Origin: Pseudomonas sp.
GTDB lineage: Bacteria; Pseudomonadota; Gammaproteobacteria; Pseudomonadales; Pseudomonadaceae
DNA length: 64,000 nucleotides
Assembly: GCA_007713455.1 (NCBI GenBank)
Contig: VMRT01000016.1
Coordinates: 175,380-239,379 of the forward strand
Reading direction: 5' to 3'
Shown: in pieces, positions 1 to 6,970 of the stretch
How positions within the stretch are numbered: the first letter of the stretch is position 1
Layout: every line of letters begins with the position of its first letter
The notes under the pieces: generated by a model
Told to the model about the DNA's origin: nothing
The model's database searches: none
Seen by the model: the letters and a program-made list of their open reading frames with translations, nothing else
Made by a program: the position numbers and the translations under genes

Positions 1-668
1 CCGAGCTTTTCGAACTCGACTTTCAGCTTTGGTAGTTGCTGGATCAGAGCATCCGTCACCACCTCAGCCGTAAGTTGACCGGCTGCTGCCATCTCTCTTA
101 GCTTCCCGACGGGGACTCCCAACGAGTCAGCCAACGCCTGCATGAGGCGGGGCGCTTGCTCCGCTATGCTATTGAACTCTTCACCTCTGAGGGCGCCGGC
201 CCCCAGAGCCTGACCGAACTGAGTGATTGCCGCAGACGACTCAGCGGCAGACGCACCTGAAATCCGGAGCGCCTTGGTGACCGCCTCCGTTACTTGGCCA
301 ACCTCAACCTGGCTCCGACCCGCGCCCTTCAACGCAGGCGTAAGACGGGTGTACAGGTCAGTCACAGATTGTAGGGACGCACCGTTTTCGTCTGCGATCC
401 GGCGTACATCAGCCAGTGCGCTGTTGAACTCCTTCTGAGTGCCGTAGGCCAGGCTGAGTCTCGCTTCCAGTTGCTTGCTTTCATCTGCAAGACCCCCTAG
501 CGCCTTCGCGGCGCCCGTCACTAGCGCTGCCGAGAACAGCCCGACTATTGCCTTGCCAGACGAAGCAAGCCGCTTGTTCATCGTATCGAGCTGGCTGTTT
601 ACTTCCTCGAACGCCTTTCTCGAATTGTTCTTGCCGTCGATGACGAGCTGGGTTTTCACGATGGCCAT
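1..668 (-). CDS. Phage tail tape measure protein, N-terminal part (runs off window)
   Basis: About 222 codons are visible and the frame is still open at base 1. The protein begins MAIVKTQLVIDGKNNSR and continues with a stretch typical of the tape-measure N-terminal domain (TIGR02675-like), including LAYGTQKEFNSALADVRRIA, GAGALRGEEFNSIAEQAPRL and VVTDALIQQLPKL. In siphoviruses this protein sets tail length and occupies the tail lumen. The ATG shares one base with the stop of the frameshifted tail chaperone (TGATG), so the two are translationally coupled. This gene order (tube, chaperones, tape measure) is the standard one for long-tailed phages. Confidence 0.9.
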   Translation of the reverse strand, partial: MAIVKTQLVIDGKNNSRKAFEEVNSQLDTMNKRLASSGKAIVGLFSAALVTGAAKALGGLADESKQLEARLSLAYGTQKEFNSALADVRRIADENGASLQSVTDLYTRLTPALKGAGRSQVEVGQVTEAVTKALRISGASAAESSAAITQFGQALGAGALRGEEFNSIAEQAPRLMQALADSLGVPVGKLREMAAAGQLTAEVVTDALIQQLPKLKVEFEKL

Positions 669-1209
669 CAGGAGAAGTCCTTGAGCAAGCGCTTGAATGA
701 ATCGGGCTTGATGTTTGCCGCGCGCGCGACAATCAACGCGACCCGAGTTGCTGCCCTATCTTCCTGGTCAATCGCCGCCAGAAAGGTTTCGAGCTGTGGC
801 AGGCTGTAGTCCTGCACTTCCGCAAACCGATGTCCAGCGCTGATCAGTCGCTGGACGACGGCTCCCCATTCAGCGCCCTTACCATTGCCGGCAGGGCTTC
901 GCCGAAAAAACCGGAATTGACTCGCACCACCTCGATGAACAGCTGAGTAGTCACCGCTGCTGGGAGGAACCAAAGCTGCCACCGCTTGAGCGTTGTCGTT
1001 ACGAGCAACACTCGCCGCAATTCCCGACTATGGCTGCTGGCATAGCGGTTGATCTGCTGGACGCTTGCCTGGCTAAACAGCTCTATCAAATTGCCAGCAG
1101 CCTTACCGTAGCGCTCGAAGTGCCGCAGTTTTACCGGGAGGATTTGAACTTTACGCCCCATCACTTCAACAGTGACCGGCTTAGGAAACAGGATTTTCAA
1201 CTCGCTCAT
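668..1209 (-). CDS. Tail assembly chaperone, -1 frameshift (gpGT-like) product
   Basis: The product shares its first ~100 residues with the short form, then shifts to the -1 frame at the heptamer and reads about 80 more residues (...GAEWGAVVQRLISAGHRF... to LLKDFS), ending at a TGA that overlaps the tape-measure start. The second frame has no good start of its own and looks like genuine coding sequence (helical, charged, phage GP41/T-domain-like). This is the arrangement expected for a frameshifted chaperone. The shift is inferred from sequence and has not been measured. Confidence 0.7.
844..1209 (-). CDS. Tail assembly chaperone, short (gpG-like) form
   Basis: 121 residues (MSELKILFPKPVTVEVMGRK...), directly upstream of the tape measure gene. 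Position, size and the overlapping second frame match the lambda gpG/gpGT pair, which coats the tape measure during tail assembly. The call rests mainly on context, since the sequence itself is not distinctive. A T_TTT_TTC heptamer near the 3' end would allow a fraction of ribosomes to bypass its TGA stop and make the longer form. A terminator hairpin lies just upstream, so expression probably needs antitermination. Confidence 0.75.
   Translation of the reverse strand: MSELKILFPKPVTVEVMGRKVQILPVKLRHFERYGKAAGNLIELFSQASVQQINRYASSHSRELRRVLLVTTTLKRWQLWFLPAAVTTQLFIEVVRVNSGFFGEALPAMVRALNGEPSSSD
904..910 (-). promoter_or_regulatory. -1 ribosomal frameshift slippery site
   Basis: The minus strand reads T TTT TTC in the zero frame (GGT TTT TTC GGC), a canonical X XXY YYZ heptamer. 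Slipping back one base keeps Phe-Phe in both sites and joins the gpG-like frame to the downstream frame. It lies about 60 bases before the zero-frame stop, as in other tail chaperone genes. Confidence 0.75.
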
Positions 1210-1225
1210 GCCAAACTCCGGGCAA

Positions 1226-1247
1226 TAAAAAACCCGCCGAAGCGGGT
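1226..1247 (-). terminator. Rho-independent terminator inside the tail region
   Basis: On the minus strand, ACCCGC-TTCG-GCGGGT is followed by a run of T. It lies after the zinc-ribbon gene and before the tail chaperone gene. A perfect 27-base copy of this terminator in opposite orientation sits at 20,450. It probably insulates the immunity island from the tail operon unless late transcription is antiterminated. Confidence 0.75.
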
Positions 1248-1281
1248 CATTGGTTAATTGTGCGAATGGGCCTCGGGAGCG

Positions 1282-1638
1282 TTACAAGCTCCGACCGACG
1301 CCAATGAATAAACCGATGCCGATTGATCCGAGGATGTAGAGGATGATCAGAGCGGGGATTGCCGCGATTGCCCACTTAACCATGAACCAGACCATTGAGT
1401 TGAAACTCATCTTGATATCGACGACTACTACAGGCTGAGCGCCCGGGTATTCCTTCACAACATCTCGGACAACGGGAGACATTGCCGCCAGCTCCGCCGC
1501 CCGGGACCGCTGGGTCTCAGCCTGGCGCTCGAGACTGCGCTTATAACCCTGGTAATTGATGCCGCACTTCACGCAGTCGTCTGGACTGTGCTGCATTTCG
1601 GTCAGCGTCGGTTCGTATCCGCAGTTTGGGCAACGCAT
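1282..1638 (-). CDS. Small zinc-ribbon membrane protein, function unknown
   Basis: 118 residues starting MRCPNCGYEPTLTEMQHSPD, with a four-cysteine ribbon (CPNCGY...DDCVKCG), a charged middle section and one or two hydrophobic helices near the C-terminus (WAIAAIPALIILYILGSIGIG). I chose the ATG at 1638 because GGAGGG lies 6 bases upstream and the ribbon starts immediately. It sits between the antirepressor and the tail chaperone genes, in what looks like an inserted island. No specific function can be assigned; a superinfection-exclusion or membrane-signalling role is speculative. Confidence 0.65.
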   Translation of the reverse strand: MRCPNCGYEPTLTEMQHSPDDCVKCGINYQGYKRSLERQAETQRSRAAELAAMSPVVRDVVKEYPGAQPVVVVDIKMSFNSMVWFMVKWAIAAIPALIILYILGSIGIGLFIGVGRSL

Positions 1639-1732
1639 CAGATTCCCTCCCATTTGACATTGGGGGAATCTACCAATCGCCAGCACCAAAGCCCAGCGCT
1701 GGGCTGGGCTTTTAGTGGTACGAAGGAGAAGG

Positions 1733-3007
1733 CTAAGCGCGCATGCGGCCCGCAACGGCGGACAGAATTTCTGGCAAGTGCTGTTGCTTCACGGTGAAAC
1801 CGTCGCTGATAACAGTCGCCAGCCTGTCAGGCGTAACAACCAGGGCTCCCGGTTTAACCGTCTTCACCTCCATGCTGCCATCGGCGCTGAAGCCCAGAAG
1901 CATTCGGGTGTTCAGCAACGCTTCCAGCCCGAAGCGCTCGACAGCCGTGAGCTCCTGCTCATCGAGCAAATCACCATGAAGTGGCGGATGCTCCGCAACC
2001 GGCCGGGGCGCCACCCGCAAAGGCGGCTGGCCGAGAGCTTCACTGAGCTGCACGCCGAGCAGGTTGGCCGACGCGCCCTCCTCAAAGCCGCTCAGCCGCG
2101 CGCTGGCTTGCATTCGGGTGCCGAACTTGTTCTGCAAATACTGGGTGCCGACCGCCATCGCTTCAAGCGCGGCCGGCACGCCGATCAGCGCGTTGGAACG
2201 CATGGCCTTGTGAACAGGGGCCAACTCGTTGTGAGCACGTATTACCCGTTCACTTGCCTCGCATAGCGCGTACAGGCATGCCAGGTCGCGGTCGCTCACA
2301 TCCATAGCGCTGGCCGGTAGCAAGCGCAGCTCAGCCAATACACCCCGCAACCAGACGCGGTAGCGCTCGGCGCGTTGCGGCTCAGCCGCATCGGCCGCAC
2401 GCAGCGCAGCCTCGGGGCTTATGTACACCACCTTCTGCTTGCCCCGCAGCTTGATGCACTTGTCCTTGTCGGGCAGGCCGCGGGTGATGCGATCGGAATA
2501 GCCACGGATGCCCAGCGCATTGACGATGTTGGCCGCGCAGAACCAGTAGCGCCCATCACGGCACAGCAGGCCGATGGGCCTGGTTTCGAAGGCCAAGCGG
2601 CGATGCTGCTCGTCAGTTACCAGAACGGGCTGGCCATGCGCGCGCTTCTCACAGTCGATGAAGTAACGGCGCGCTCTTCGACCTTGTTCGTTGTTCTCGA
2701 CCATCGACAGCTCTTTGCCCATGTCGAGGGAGAGATGGTACTCAGTGGTTGGGCGCCCGCCTTTAGGTTTTTCAGGATTTACTGAAAAACTGATGAAGTC
2801 CTGGTTTTCCTCGAATCCATACTGCTCGATACGCTTCTTGATCCAGTCTGAGAACTGCCACCCCGATTTGAGAAATGCATGGAGCTCACGCCCATCGCAC
2901 ACTTGGCTAGGCAAGCCGCCGATCTGGCCATCAAATACGCGCACCAGCTGTTGGGTGCCTGCGGACGTTGTGTTGCGTGTGTGTTGGGTTGTGGTATCTT
3001 TGCTCAT
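1733..3007 (-). CDS. Phage antirepressor (AntA and BRO-N type)
   Basis: 424 residues. After a short leader (MSKDTTTQ) comes an AntA/AntB-like domain (DGRELHAFLKSGWQFSDWIKKR ... YHLSLDMGKELSMVENNEQG...), then a BRO-N/P22-Ant-like domain (PIGLLCRDGRYWFCAANIVNALG ... YISPEAALR). Such proteins bind and inactivate phage repressors and so trigger or modulate induction. I took the ATG at 3007 because a GAGG lies about 11 bases upstream. The gene follows a small Arc-like gene in the same direction, the order of the arc-ant unit of P22. Its control region is the operator cluster at 3,244-3,304. Confidence 0.85.
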   Translation of the reverse strand: MSKDTTTQHTRNTTSAGTQQLVRVFDGQIGGLPSQVCDGRELHAFLKSGWQFSDWIKKRIEQYGFEENQDFISFSVNPEKPKGGRPTTEYHLSLDMGKELSMVENNEQGRRARRYFIDCEKRAHGQPVLVTDEQHRRLAFETRPIGLLCRDGRYWFCAANIVNALGIRGYSDRITRGLPDKDKCIKLRGKQKVVYISPEAALRAADAAEPQRAERYRVWLRGVLAELRLLPASAMDVSDRDLACLYALCEASERVIRAHNELAPVHKAMRSNALIGVPAALEAMAVGTQYLQNKFGTRMQASARLSGFEEGASANLLGVQLSEALGQPPLRVAPRPVAEHPPLHGDLLDEQELTAVERFGLEALLNTRMLLGFSADGSMEVKTVKPGALVVTPDRLATVISDGFTVKQQHLPEILSAVAGRMRA

Positions 3008-3078
3008 GTGAATCGCCTCGTAATGATTTACACCGAAGCCCTGACGTTGCTGCGTCGGGGCTTTTTCTTGTCCGGCAC

Positions 3079-3225
3079 TCATGCCACCTCCTGCTGCTTT
3101 CTGACCTGCTCCAACCGATACACGATTTCCGCGTTCTGGCTTCGGCAATTCGCCTTCGCTTGGCCCTCTAGCCAGAGCTTCAGCTCTAACGGCATCCTGA
3201 TTTTGATCTGCGGGTCGTTTCTCAA
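3079..3225 (-). CDS. Small Arc-like ribbon-helix-helix repressor (TTG start)
   Basis: 48 residues with a TTG start: (M)RNDPQIKIRMPLELKLWLEG ... NAEIVYRLEQ, a minimal ribbon-helix-helix fold in which DPQIKIRMP is the DNA-contacting beta strand. No ATG or GTG is available before the upstream stop, while GGAGG lies 8 bases before the TTG, so the start is well supported despite the rare codon. It precedes the antirepressor on the same transcript and probably represses it, as Arc does for Ant in P22. It is distinct from, but homologous to, the divergent Arc-like protein at 3,319. Confidence 0.8.
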   Translation of the reverse strand: MRNDPQIKIRMPLELKLWLEGQAKANCRSQNAEIVYRLEQVRKQQEVA

Positions 3226-3243
3226 TTGCCCTTCCTCCGATGG

Positions 3244-3304
3244 ACCTTTTAGGTTTTAGCGGATACTGAACCTGTTAGGTCCGTTGCGTCAACACCTTTT
3301 TGGT
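3244..3304. promoter_or_regulatory. Triple operator ACCTnTTnGGT of the immunity island
   Basis: Three 11-bp sites: ACCTTTTAGGT (3244-3254), ACCTGTTAGGT (3270-3280) and ACCTTTTTGGT (3294-3304). The first two are perfect in their ACCT/AGGT arms and the third has one change. Spacing is 26 and 24 bp, about two and a half helical turns. One site lies in the spacer of the leftward promoter, one in the spacer of the rightward promoter, and one near the leftward start of transcription. They are the expected targets of the two Arc-like proteins. Confidence 0.7.
3263..3292 (-). promoter_or_regulatory. Leftward promoter for the arc-like and antirepressor genes
   Basis: Minus strand: -35 TTGACG (3287-3292), a 17-bp spacer containing an operator, and a -10 of TCAGTA or CAGTAT (3263-3269). 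Transcription would start near 3257, giving about 30 bases of leader before the TTG start at 3225. Confidence 0.6.
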
Positions 3305-3312
3305 CCTAGATT
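3284..3312 (+). promoter_or_regulatory. Rightward promoter for the divergent Arc-like repressor
   Basis: Plus strand: -35 TTGCGT (3284-3289), a 17-bp spacer containing the third operator, and -10 TAGATT (3307-3312). Its -35 overlaps that of the leftward promoter by three bases, so the two probably compete. The predicted start coincides with the ATG at 3319, implying a leaderless mRNA, and indeed no Shine-Dalgarno sequence is visible. Confidence 0.55.
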
Positions 3313-3318
3313 GCACGC

Positions 3319-3780
3319 ATGAAACAGACAGACCCCCAATTCAAGCTGCGCATCCCTCCAGAGGTGAAAGCGGCGCTTGATGTAGCCTCCAAATCCAGCC
3401 ATCGGTCACTGAACGCCGAGATTGTCGCGCGCCTGCAGGCCACCATTCACCTCGATGAGTACATGGCCGAGATCAAAGCCGGAACCTTCGCAGAGGCGCT
3501 AGCCCTGCTGGAATCCGTGGTCGGCGATAACGACCGCATGACAGCCAGCGGCGAGCAGACCTACGGCACTGCCTATTCGATGCTCGACCAGTTGCTCGAG
3601 GAGAAGCTGGCGCCGATCCGCGAAACGCTGCTCCAGGTGAAAAGCTACGAGAAGCGAGGCGACAAACCCTCCCCCACAGCCAAGAAGCCCATCCGCAAAC
3701 GTGCCCGCCCGCTGGGCATGGACCAGGCTGAATGGGATGCCCAACGCGCAGCTACCGAGAGCACCAAGCCGGACGACTGA
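3319..3780 (+). CDS. Arc-family DNA-binding repressor with C-terminal extension
   Basis: 153 residues. The first ~50 form an Arc-type ribbon-helix-helix domain (DPQFKLRIPPEVKAALDVAS ... SLNAEIVARLQ). The rest is a helical, charged extension ending in a Lys/Arg-rich tail. It is transcribed away from the antirepressor unit and from the small Arc-like gene, and shares the intergenic operators with them. By analogy with P22 immI, which has two ribbon-helix-helix repressors Arc and Mnt around ant, it is likely the maintenance repressor of the antirepressor. The biological role is inferred; the fold assignment is firm. Confidence 0.8.
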   Translation: MKQTDPQFKLRIPPEVKAALDVASKSSHRSLNAEIVARLQATIHLDEYMAEIKAGTFAEALALLESVVGDNDRMTASGEQTYGTAYSMLDQLLEEKLAPIRETLLQVKSYEKRGDKPSPTAKKPIRKRARPLGMDQAEWDAQRAATESTKPDD

Positions 3781-3804
3781 TGCGCCCGGCCAGCGCGGAG
3801 CCGA

Positions 3805-4596
3805 TTAAGCCACCGCCGTGTTCTGCACTTCCCACTGCCACATGGCGGCTTCGTCGGCGTCCATGATGTTCGGGTCGGCCAGTAGCTTGATCTGCACGGG
3901 GATGGTGCCGAACTCTGCCCCCTGGTTCAGCGGCACACCGCCGTTGAGGGCGATCTTGCAGTAGAAGCACTGGATGCGGCGCTTCTCGCCGTTGCCGCCT
4001 TCGTTGGTCTGGCCGGTCATCACGCGGTAGAACTTCTGCCCGGTGGTGAATGGCTTGATGACATCCACGGTCGGGTAGCTGTAGTCCACCAGGATCGGCA
4101 GGCTGCGCAGCTCACCTTCCGGCGGAGTGGTGGCGGCGATGGCGGCGGCCAGCGGCCCGCCCGGCAGAATGCGAATGCCGTAGGGGCCGACCGCGTAGTC
4201 CACGTTGCGGGCATAGGTGGTCGCCCCGTCCTCGCTGGTCACCGCAGTGACTTCAAGCGGGATGTTGGCCAGCATGATGGCGCGATCGATATAGGCAGCA
4301 TGCTCCTCACCCGCTACCGAGCCGCTCGGCACCTGGGTGACGGAACCGTACATGGCAATAGCGGCGGCGCGAGGGCTGAAGGAGACCGCCTCGCCGGTCA
4401 GGTTGATTTCGCTGGTGGAGGTCACGCTGTCCAGCGGCGGCAGCCCGATACGGGTCGGGTCATTGATGGTGATTTCGGTCGTGGTCGGTTCAGCGGTAAC
4501 GTTCTGCAGCTTGAACACTTCCTCGAAGTTCCAGTTCGGCCACGCGGAGACGAAGATCGGGCCGCGGAACAGCTGGGTGTAGTTCATCAGACTCAT
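3805..4596 (-). CDS. Phage major tail tube protein
   Basis: 263 residues (MSLMNYTQLFRGPIFVSAWP...), rich in beta-strand-like segments, with AGGAGAACCCC before the ATG. Its place after the tail terminator-like genes and before the chaperone/tape-measure genes identifies it as the tube subunit that polymerises around the tape measure. No signal or membrane segment is seen. The convergent Arc-like gene ends 24 bases from its stop with no obvious terminator between them, marking the left-hand seam where the immunity island joined the tail operon. Confidence 0.75.
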   Translation of the reverse strand: MSLMNYTQLFRGPIFVSAWPNWNFEEVFKLQNVTAEPTTTEITINDPTRIGLPPLDSVTSTSEINLTGEAVSFSPRAAAIAMYGSVTQVPSGSVAGEEHAAYIDRAIMLANIPLEVTAVTSEDGATTYARNVDYAVGPYGIRILPGGPLAAAIAATTPPEGELRSLPILVDYSYPTVDVIKPFTTGQKFYRVMTGQTNEGGNGEKRRIQCFYCKIALNGGVPLNQGAEFGTIPVQIKLLADPNIMDADEAAMWQWEVQNTAVA

Positions 4597-4619
4597 GGGG
4601 TTCTCCTGGCCTGCGGCCG

Positions 4620-5054
4620 TCAGTTGTAGCTCTCGACGTACAGCACGCCGATGATGAGGGTGATGCTGTGGGTGGTTTCGCCAGAGCTGGCGAATCGAAA
4701 TTCGGCCTGGTCGTCTTCTTCCAGTAGCCCGGGGAATTTGCGTTCGGGCTGGTCCTGGCCAAAGCCGAGCGCACGAAGGATGTCGACGTGCACGGCCGAA
4801 AGCGCCGCCTCATCCGCGCTTTTGGAGAACTGGACTTCGATCTCATAGGTGCGCACCCGCGTCGCTTGCACTCCGGCCGCGCTGGTCTTGGCGTCGTGCT
4901 GCGGGCGGATTAGCGCGAGTGGCAGCGGCGCCTTGTCTGTAGGTTTTTCCGTCGGGCCGTAAACGCGCTGGAGTTCGGTGTGGAAGCCGTTGGCGGGCTT
5001 GATCTGTTCAAGCCGGGAGCGCAGGCCCTGGCTGATATCGCTGGCCTTGGTCAT
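4620..5054 (-). CDS. Phage tail terminator-like protein
   Basis: 144 residues (MTKASDISQGLRSRLEQIKP...VLYVESYN). Size, the small alpha/beta make-up (RTYEIEVQFSKSADEAALSA, VHVDILRALGFGQDQPER) and location just before the tube gene fit the tail terminator (gpU-like) role of capping the finished tube. The start overlaps the stop of the upstream gene (ATGA), indicating coupling. The sequence alone is not diagnostic; context gives most of the support. Confidence 0.6.
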   Translation of the reverse strand: MTKASDISQGLRSRLEQIKPANGFHTELQRVYGPTEKPTDKAPLPLALIRPQHDAKTSAAGVQATRVRTYEIEVQFSKSADEAALSAVHVDILRALGFGQDQPERKFPGLLEEDDQAEFRFASSGETTHSITLIIGVLYVESYN

Positions 5055-5611
5055 CGCGCCCCCTTTGCAATCTCTCGCCTGATCCGCTTCTCGAATTCCT
5101 GCTGGAGGAAGATGTTCGTCCAGCGGATCGTTTGGCCATCGGTGAGTTGCTTGAACCAGTACGCCACCGATGGGCCAAGCGCTGGAGACAAGAAGCCTTT
5201 CGCCGCACCACGTACCTTGATACGCGTGCTCCAAGGCATTCGGCTGAAGCTCGACGGGTTAACGAAGCCAGCGGCAACCTTGTGCCCTTTCGGACCCTTG
5301 ACCCATATCCGCGCCCGCGTTTCGCTGATCTTGCTGTAGCCCCAGCCGAGATACCGCGTTACCGGCACACCGGAGCTGGACGGGATGATTCGGGCGTTGG
5401 TAAGCCGGCCACGCGCCCGCTTCACGCGCAGTGCGCGGCGGCTGTAAACCGGCATCAGCGAGCCGCGCAGAGGGTTCACATAACGAACTGTGCGCGCCTT
5501 TGTTGCAGTAGTGTTCAGCGCACCGCGCAGCACCGGATCAACCTGCCGACTGACCGCCGCAAGCCGTGCGCGCGCCATCTCCAAGCCGGTAATCTTGACC
5601 GAAACCTGCAT
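5051..5611 (-). CDS. Phage tail completion/minor tail protein (gpZ or HK97 gp10-like)
   Basis: 186 residues starting MQVSVKITGLEMARARLAAV. The N-terminal amphipathic helix, the repeated basic patches (SRRALRVKRARGRL) and the location between the head-closure gene and the tail terminator fit a neck/tail-completion protein. The ATG at 5611 overlaps the upstream stop (TGATG), which supports this start over the longer upstream alternative. It joins the head connector to the tail in related phages; that role is inferred here. Confidence 0.6.
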   Translation of the reverse strand: MQVSVKITGLEMARARLAAVSRQVDPVLRGALNTTATKARTVRYVNPLRGSLMPVYSRRALRVKRARGRLTNARIIPSSSGVPVTRYLGWGYSKISETRARIWVKGPKGHKVAAGFVNPSSFSRMPWSTRIKVRGAAKGFLSPALGPSVAYWFKQLTDGQTIRWTNIFLQQEFEKRIRREIAKGAR

Positions 5612-6159
5612 CAGACCTTCTCCAGCCAAAGCCCACGCACGACGCCGTCGTCCGAATCGTCGGCATAGGCGATCACGTTGTACAGCGCGCCACCAACCAC
5701 CAGTTGGTCATCAGGTTGCGGGCGACCGACCTCGATCAGCGCCACCTCGGCGCGGGTTCGGTAGTCGGTGGTTTGGCCCATTTCATCGCGATAGGGCGCC
5801 TCATGCGTCAGGTGGACGCGACAGGGAGCTGGAACGCCCTCGAGTGGCCTGTACTCACCCGGGGTACCGGCCAGCTCGCTGCAGGTGATGACCACCTCGG
5901 CGCGCTGGCCCGTGAAGTCCCGGACGTCATCAATAAGCAGCAGCCTGTCGGCAGTGCGCACGTAGCGGCCGGCGCGCAGGCCATCGTCCCACCAGGCTCT
6001 GACGGTGACCTTGGCCGGTGCACGTAGCCCGGTGGGCGCTGGCGGCTCGGCGCTCTCCTTCGAGCGAATACCGACCCAGAGCCAGTCGAGAACGCGCTGC
6101 CGCAGTTGGCCGTCCAGCTCCACCAGGTCAGCCGGGGTATTGAGGTTGCCAGAGCGCAT
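5611..6159 (-). CDS. Head closure / head-tail adaptor-like protein
   Basis: 182 residues (MRSGNLNTPADLVELDGQLR...VVRGLWLEKV). The C-terminal half has the pattern of head-closure (SPP1 gp16-like) proteins: PYRDEMGQTTDYRTRAEVAL, then DDQLVVGGALYNVIAYADD. It follows the head-tail connector by only one base, as in HK97-like neck modules, where it plugs the portal channel after packaging. Confidence is moderate because the N-terminal 100 residues are not recognisable. Confidence 0.55.
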   Translation of the reverse strand: MRSGNLNTPADLVELDGQLRQRVLDWLWVGIRSKESAEPPAPTGLRAPAKVTVRAWWDDGLRAGRYVRTADRLLLIDDVRDFTGQRAEVVITCSELAGTPGEYRPLEGVPAPCRVHLTHEAPYRDEMGQTTDYRTRAEVALIEVGRPQPDDQLVVGGALYNVIAYADDSDDGVVRGLWLEKV

Positions 6160-6486
6160 TCAGACCCCCAGGTTGATTCGGTACGGATACAGCAGGTTCT
6201 GCCAGGTGGGCATGAGCGTGTAGATGGTGCCCACCACTGCCGCCTCGCGGTTGGCATAGAGCTCGGCGGCGCCGATCAGGATCGCCGCACGCACGCTGGC
6301 AGGCACCGCTGCATAAACAGGTTCGCCGACCTCTGGCTGCACGTCAGCAAGCCAGGGAATCGGGCGGTTGAGAAACTGGCTGGCCTGCTCGATTGCGGCA
6401 TCCAGCTTGAGTTGCAGATCAGCATCCTCACGCCCGTGCCGAATCCGCAGGTGGAGCTTGAGGTCATCGAGGGTTGGCGCGGGCAT
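6160..6486 (-). CDS. Head-tail connector protein (HK97 gp6-like)
   Basis: 108 residues beginning MPAPTLDDLKLHLRIRHGRE. The opening LDDLKLHLRI, the repeated helices and the ending YANREAAVVGTIYTLMPTWQNLLYPYR match the gp6-like connector family (Pfam Phage_connect_1 type), which forms a ring under the portal. It sits after the capsid gene and ahead of the head-closure gene as expected. Confidence 0.8.
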   Translation of the reverse strand: MPAPTLDDLKLHLRIRHGREDADLQLKLDAAIEQASQFLNRPIPWLADVQPEVGEPVYAAVPASVRAAILIGAAELYANREAAVVGTIYTLMPTWQNLLYPYRINLGV

Positions 6487-6501
6487 GGGATGCTTCCTTG
6501 G

Positions 6502-6909
6502 TTACTTCGCCGCCTTGCCAGCGGTCGACTTGTCGGCGGTGGCTTGGTCAGCGGCGGCCTTTTCGGCAGCAGCCTTGTCAGCAGCGGCTTGGTCAGCGGC
6601 AGCCTTGTCGGCAGCAGCCTTGTCAGCAGCGGCTTGGTCAGCGGCGGCCTTGTCAGCGGCAGCCTTGTCGGCAGCAACCTTCTCAGCAGCGGCTTGGTCA
6701 GCGGCAGCCTTGTCGGCAGTGGCCTTCTCAGCAGCGGCTTGGTCAGCAGCGGCCTTGTCAGCGGCAGCCTTTTCGGCCTTCGCATCGATGACCTCGGCAT
6801 AGTCCTTCTTGACCAACTGCTTGCCGTGCACGTCGGTGGTATCGAAGGTTTTACCGGGGTCCACGACAGCACCGCCGATATACAGCGGTTTGAGTGCTTT
6901 GAGCTTCAT
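6502..6909 (-). CDS. Ala/Lys/Asp repeat protein of the capsid region
   Basis: 135 residues. The first 45 (MKLKALKPLYIGGAVVDPGK...) form a small beta domain seen in many phage genes at this position. The remaining 90 are a near-perfect heptad-like repeat of AADKAAA/AADQAAA units that should form a long, highly charged helix or coiled coil. It lies between the capsid and connector genes. Function is unknown; a capsid-decorating or scaffold-like filament is possible. Repeat number is likely to vary between relatives because the DNA is itself repetitive. Confidence 0.65.
   Translation of the reverse strand: MKLKALKPLYIGGAVVDPGKTFDTTDVHGKQLVKKDYAEVIDAKAEKAAADKAAADQAAAEKATADKAAADQAAAEKVAADKAAADKAAADQAAADKAAADKAAADQAAADKAAAEKAAADQATADKSTAGKAAK
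6520..6776. repeat. Degenerate tandem repeat encoding AADKAAADQA units
   Basis: Alternating 15-21 bp units built from GCAGCCTTGTCAGCGGC and GGCTTGGTCAGC-like words run for about 255 bp inside the capsid-region gene. The unit length stays in frame, so slippage changes protein length without breaking the frame. Confidence 0.8.
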
Positions 6910-6970
6910 GGGGCGTTCTCCATGGCTGCCGCCTTGCGACGACAGCCATCAGTAGACGGTTCGCCCAGCC

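Noticed and set aside
3039..3071. Plus-strand terminator inside the small Arc-like/antirepressor unit
   Set aside because: GCCCTGACG...CGTCGGGGC followed by TTTTTC looks like a terminator, but no plus-strand gene reads into it and it lies in the coding/leader part of minus-strand genes. Kept only as a note.
6520..6776. Non-coding tandem repeat or CRISPR-like array
   Set aside because: The units stay in the coding frame of a phage gene with a normal start and encode a regular AADKAAA helix.
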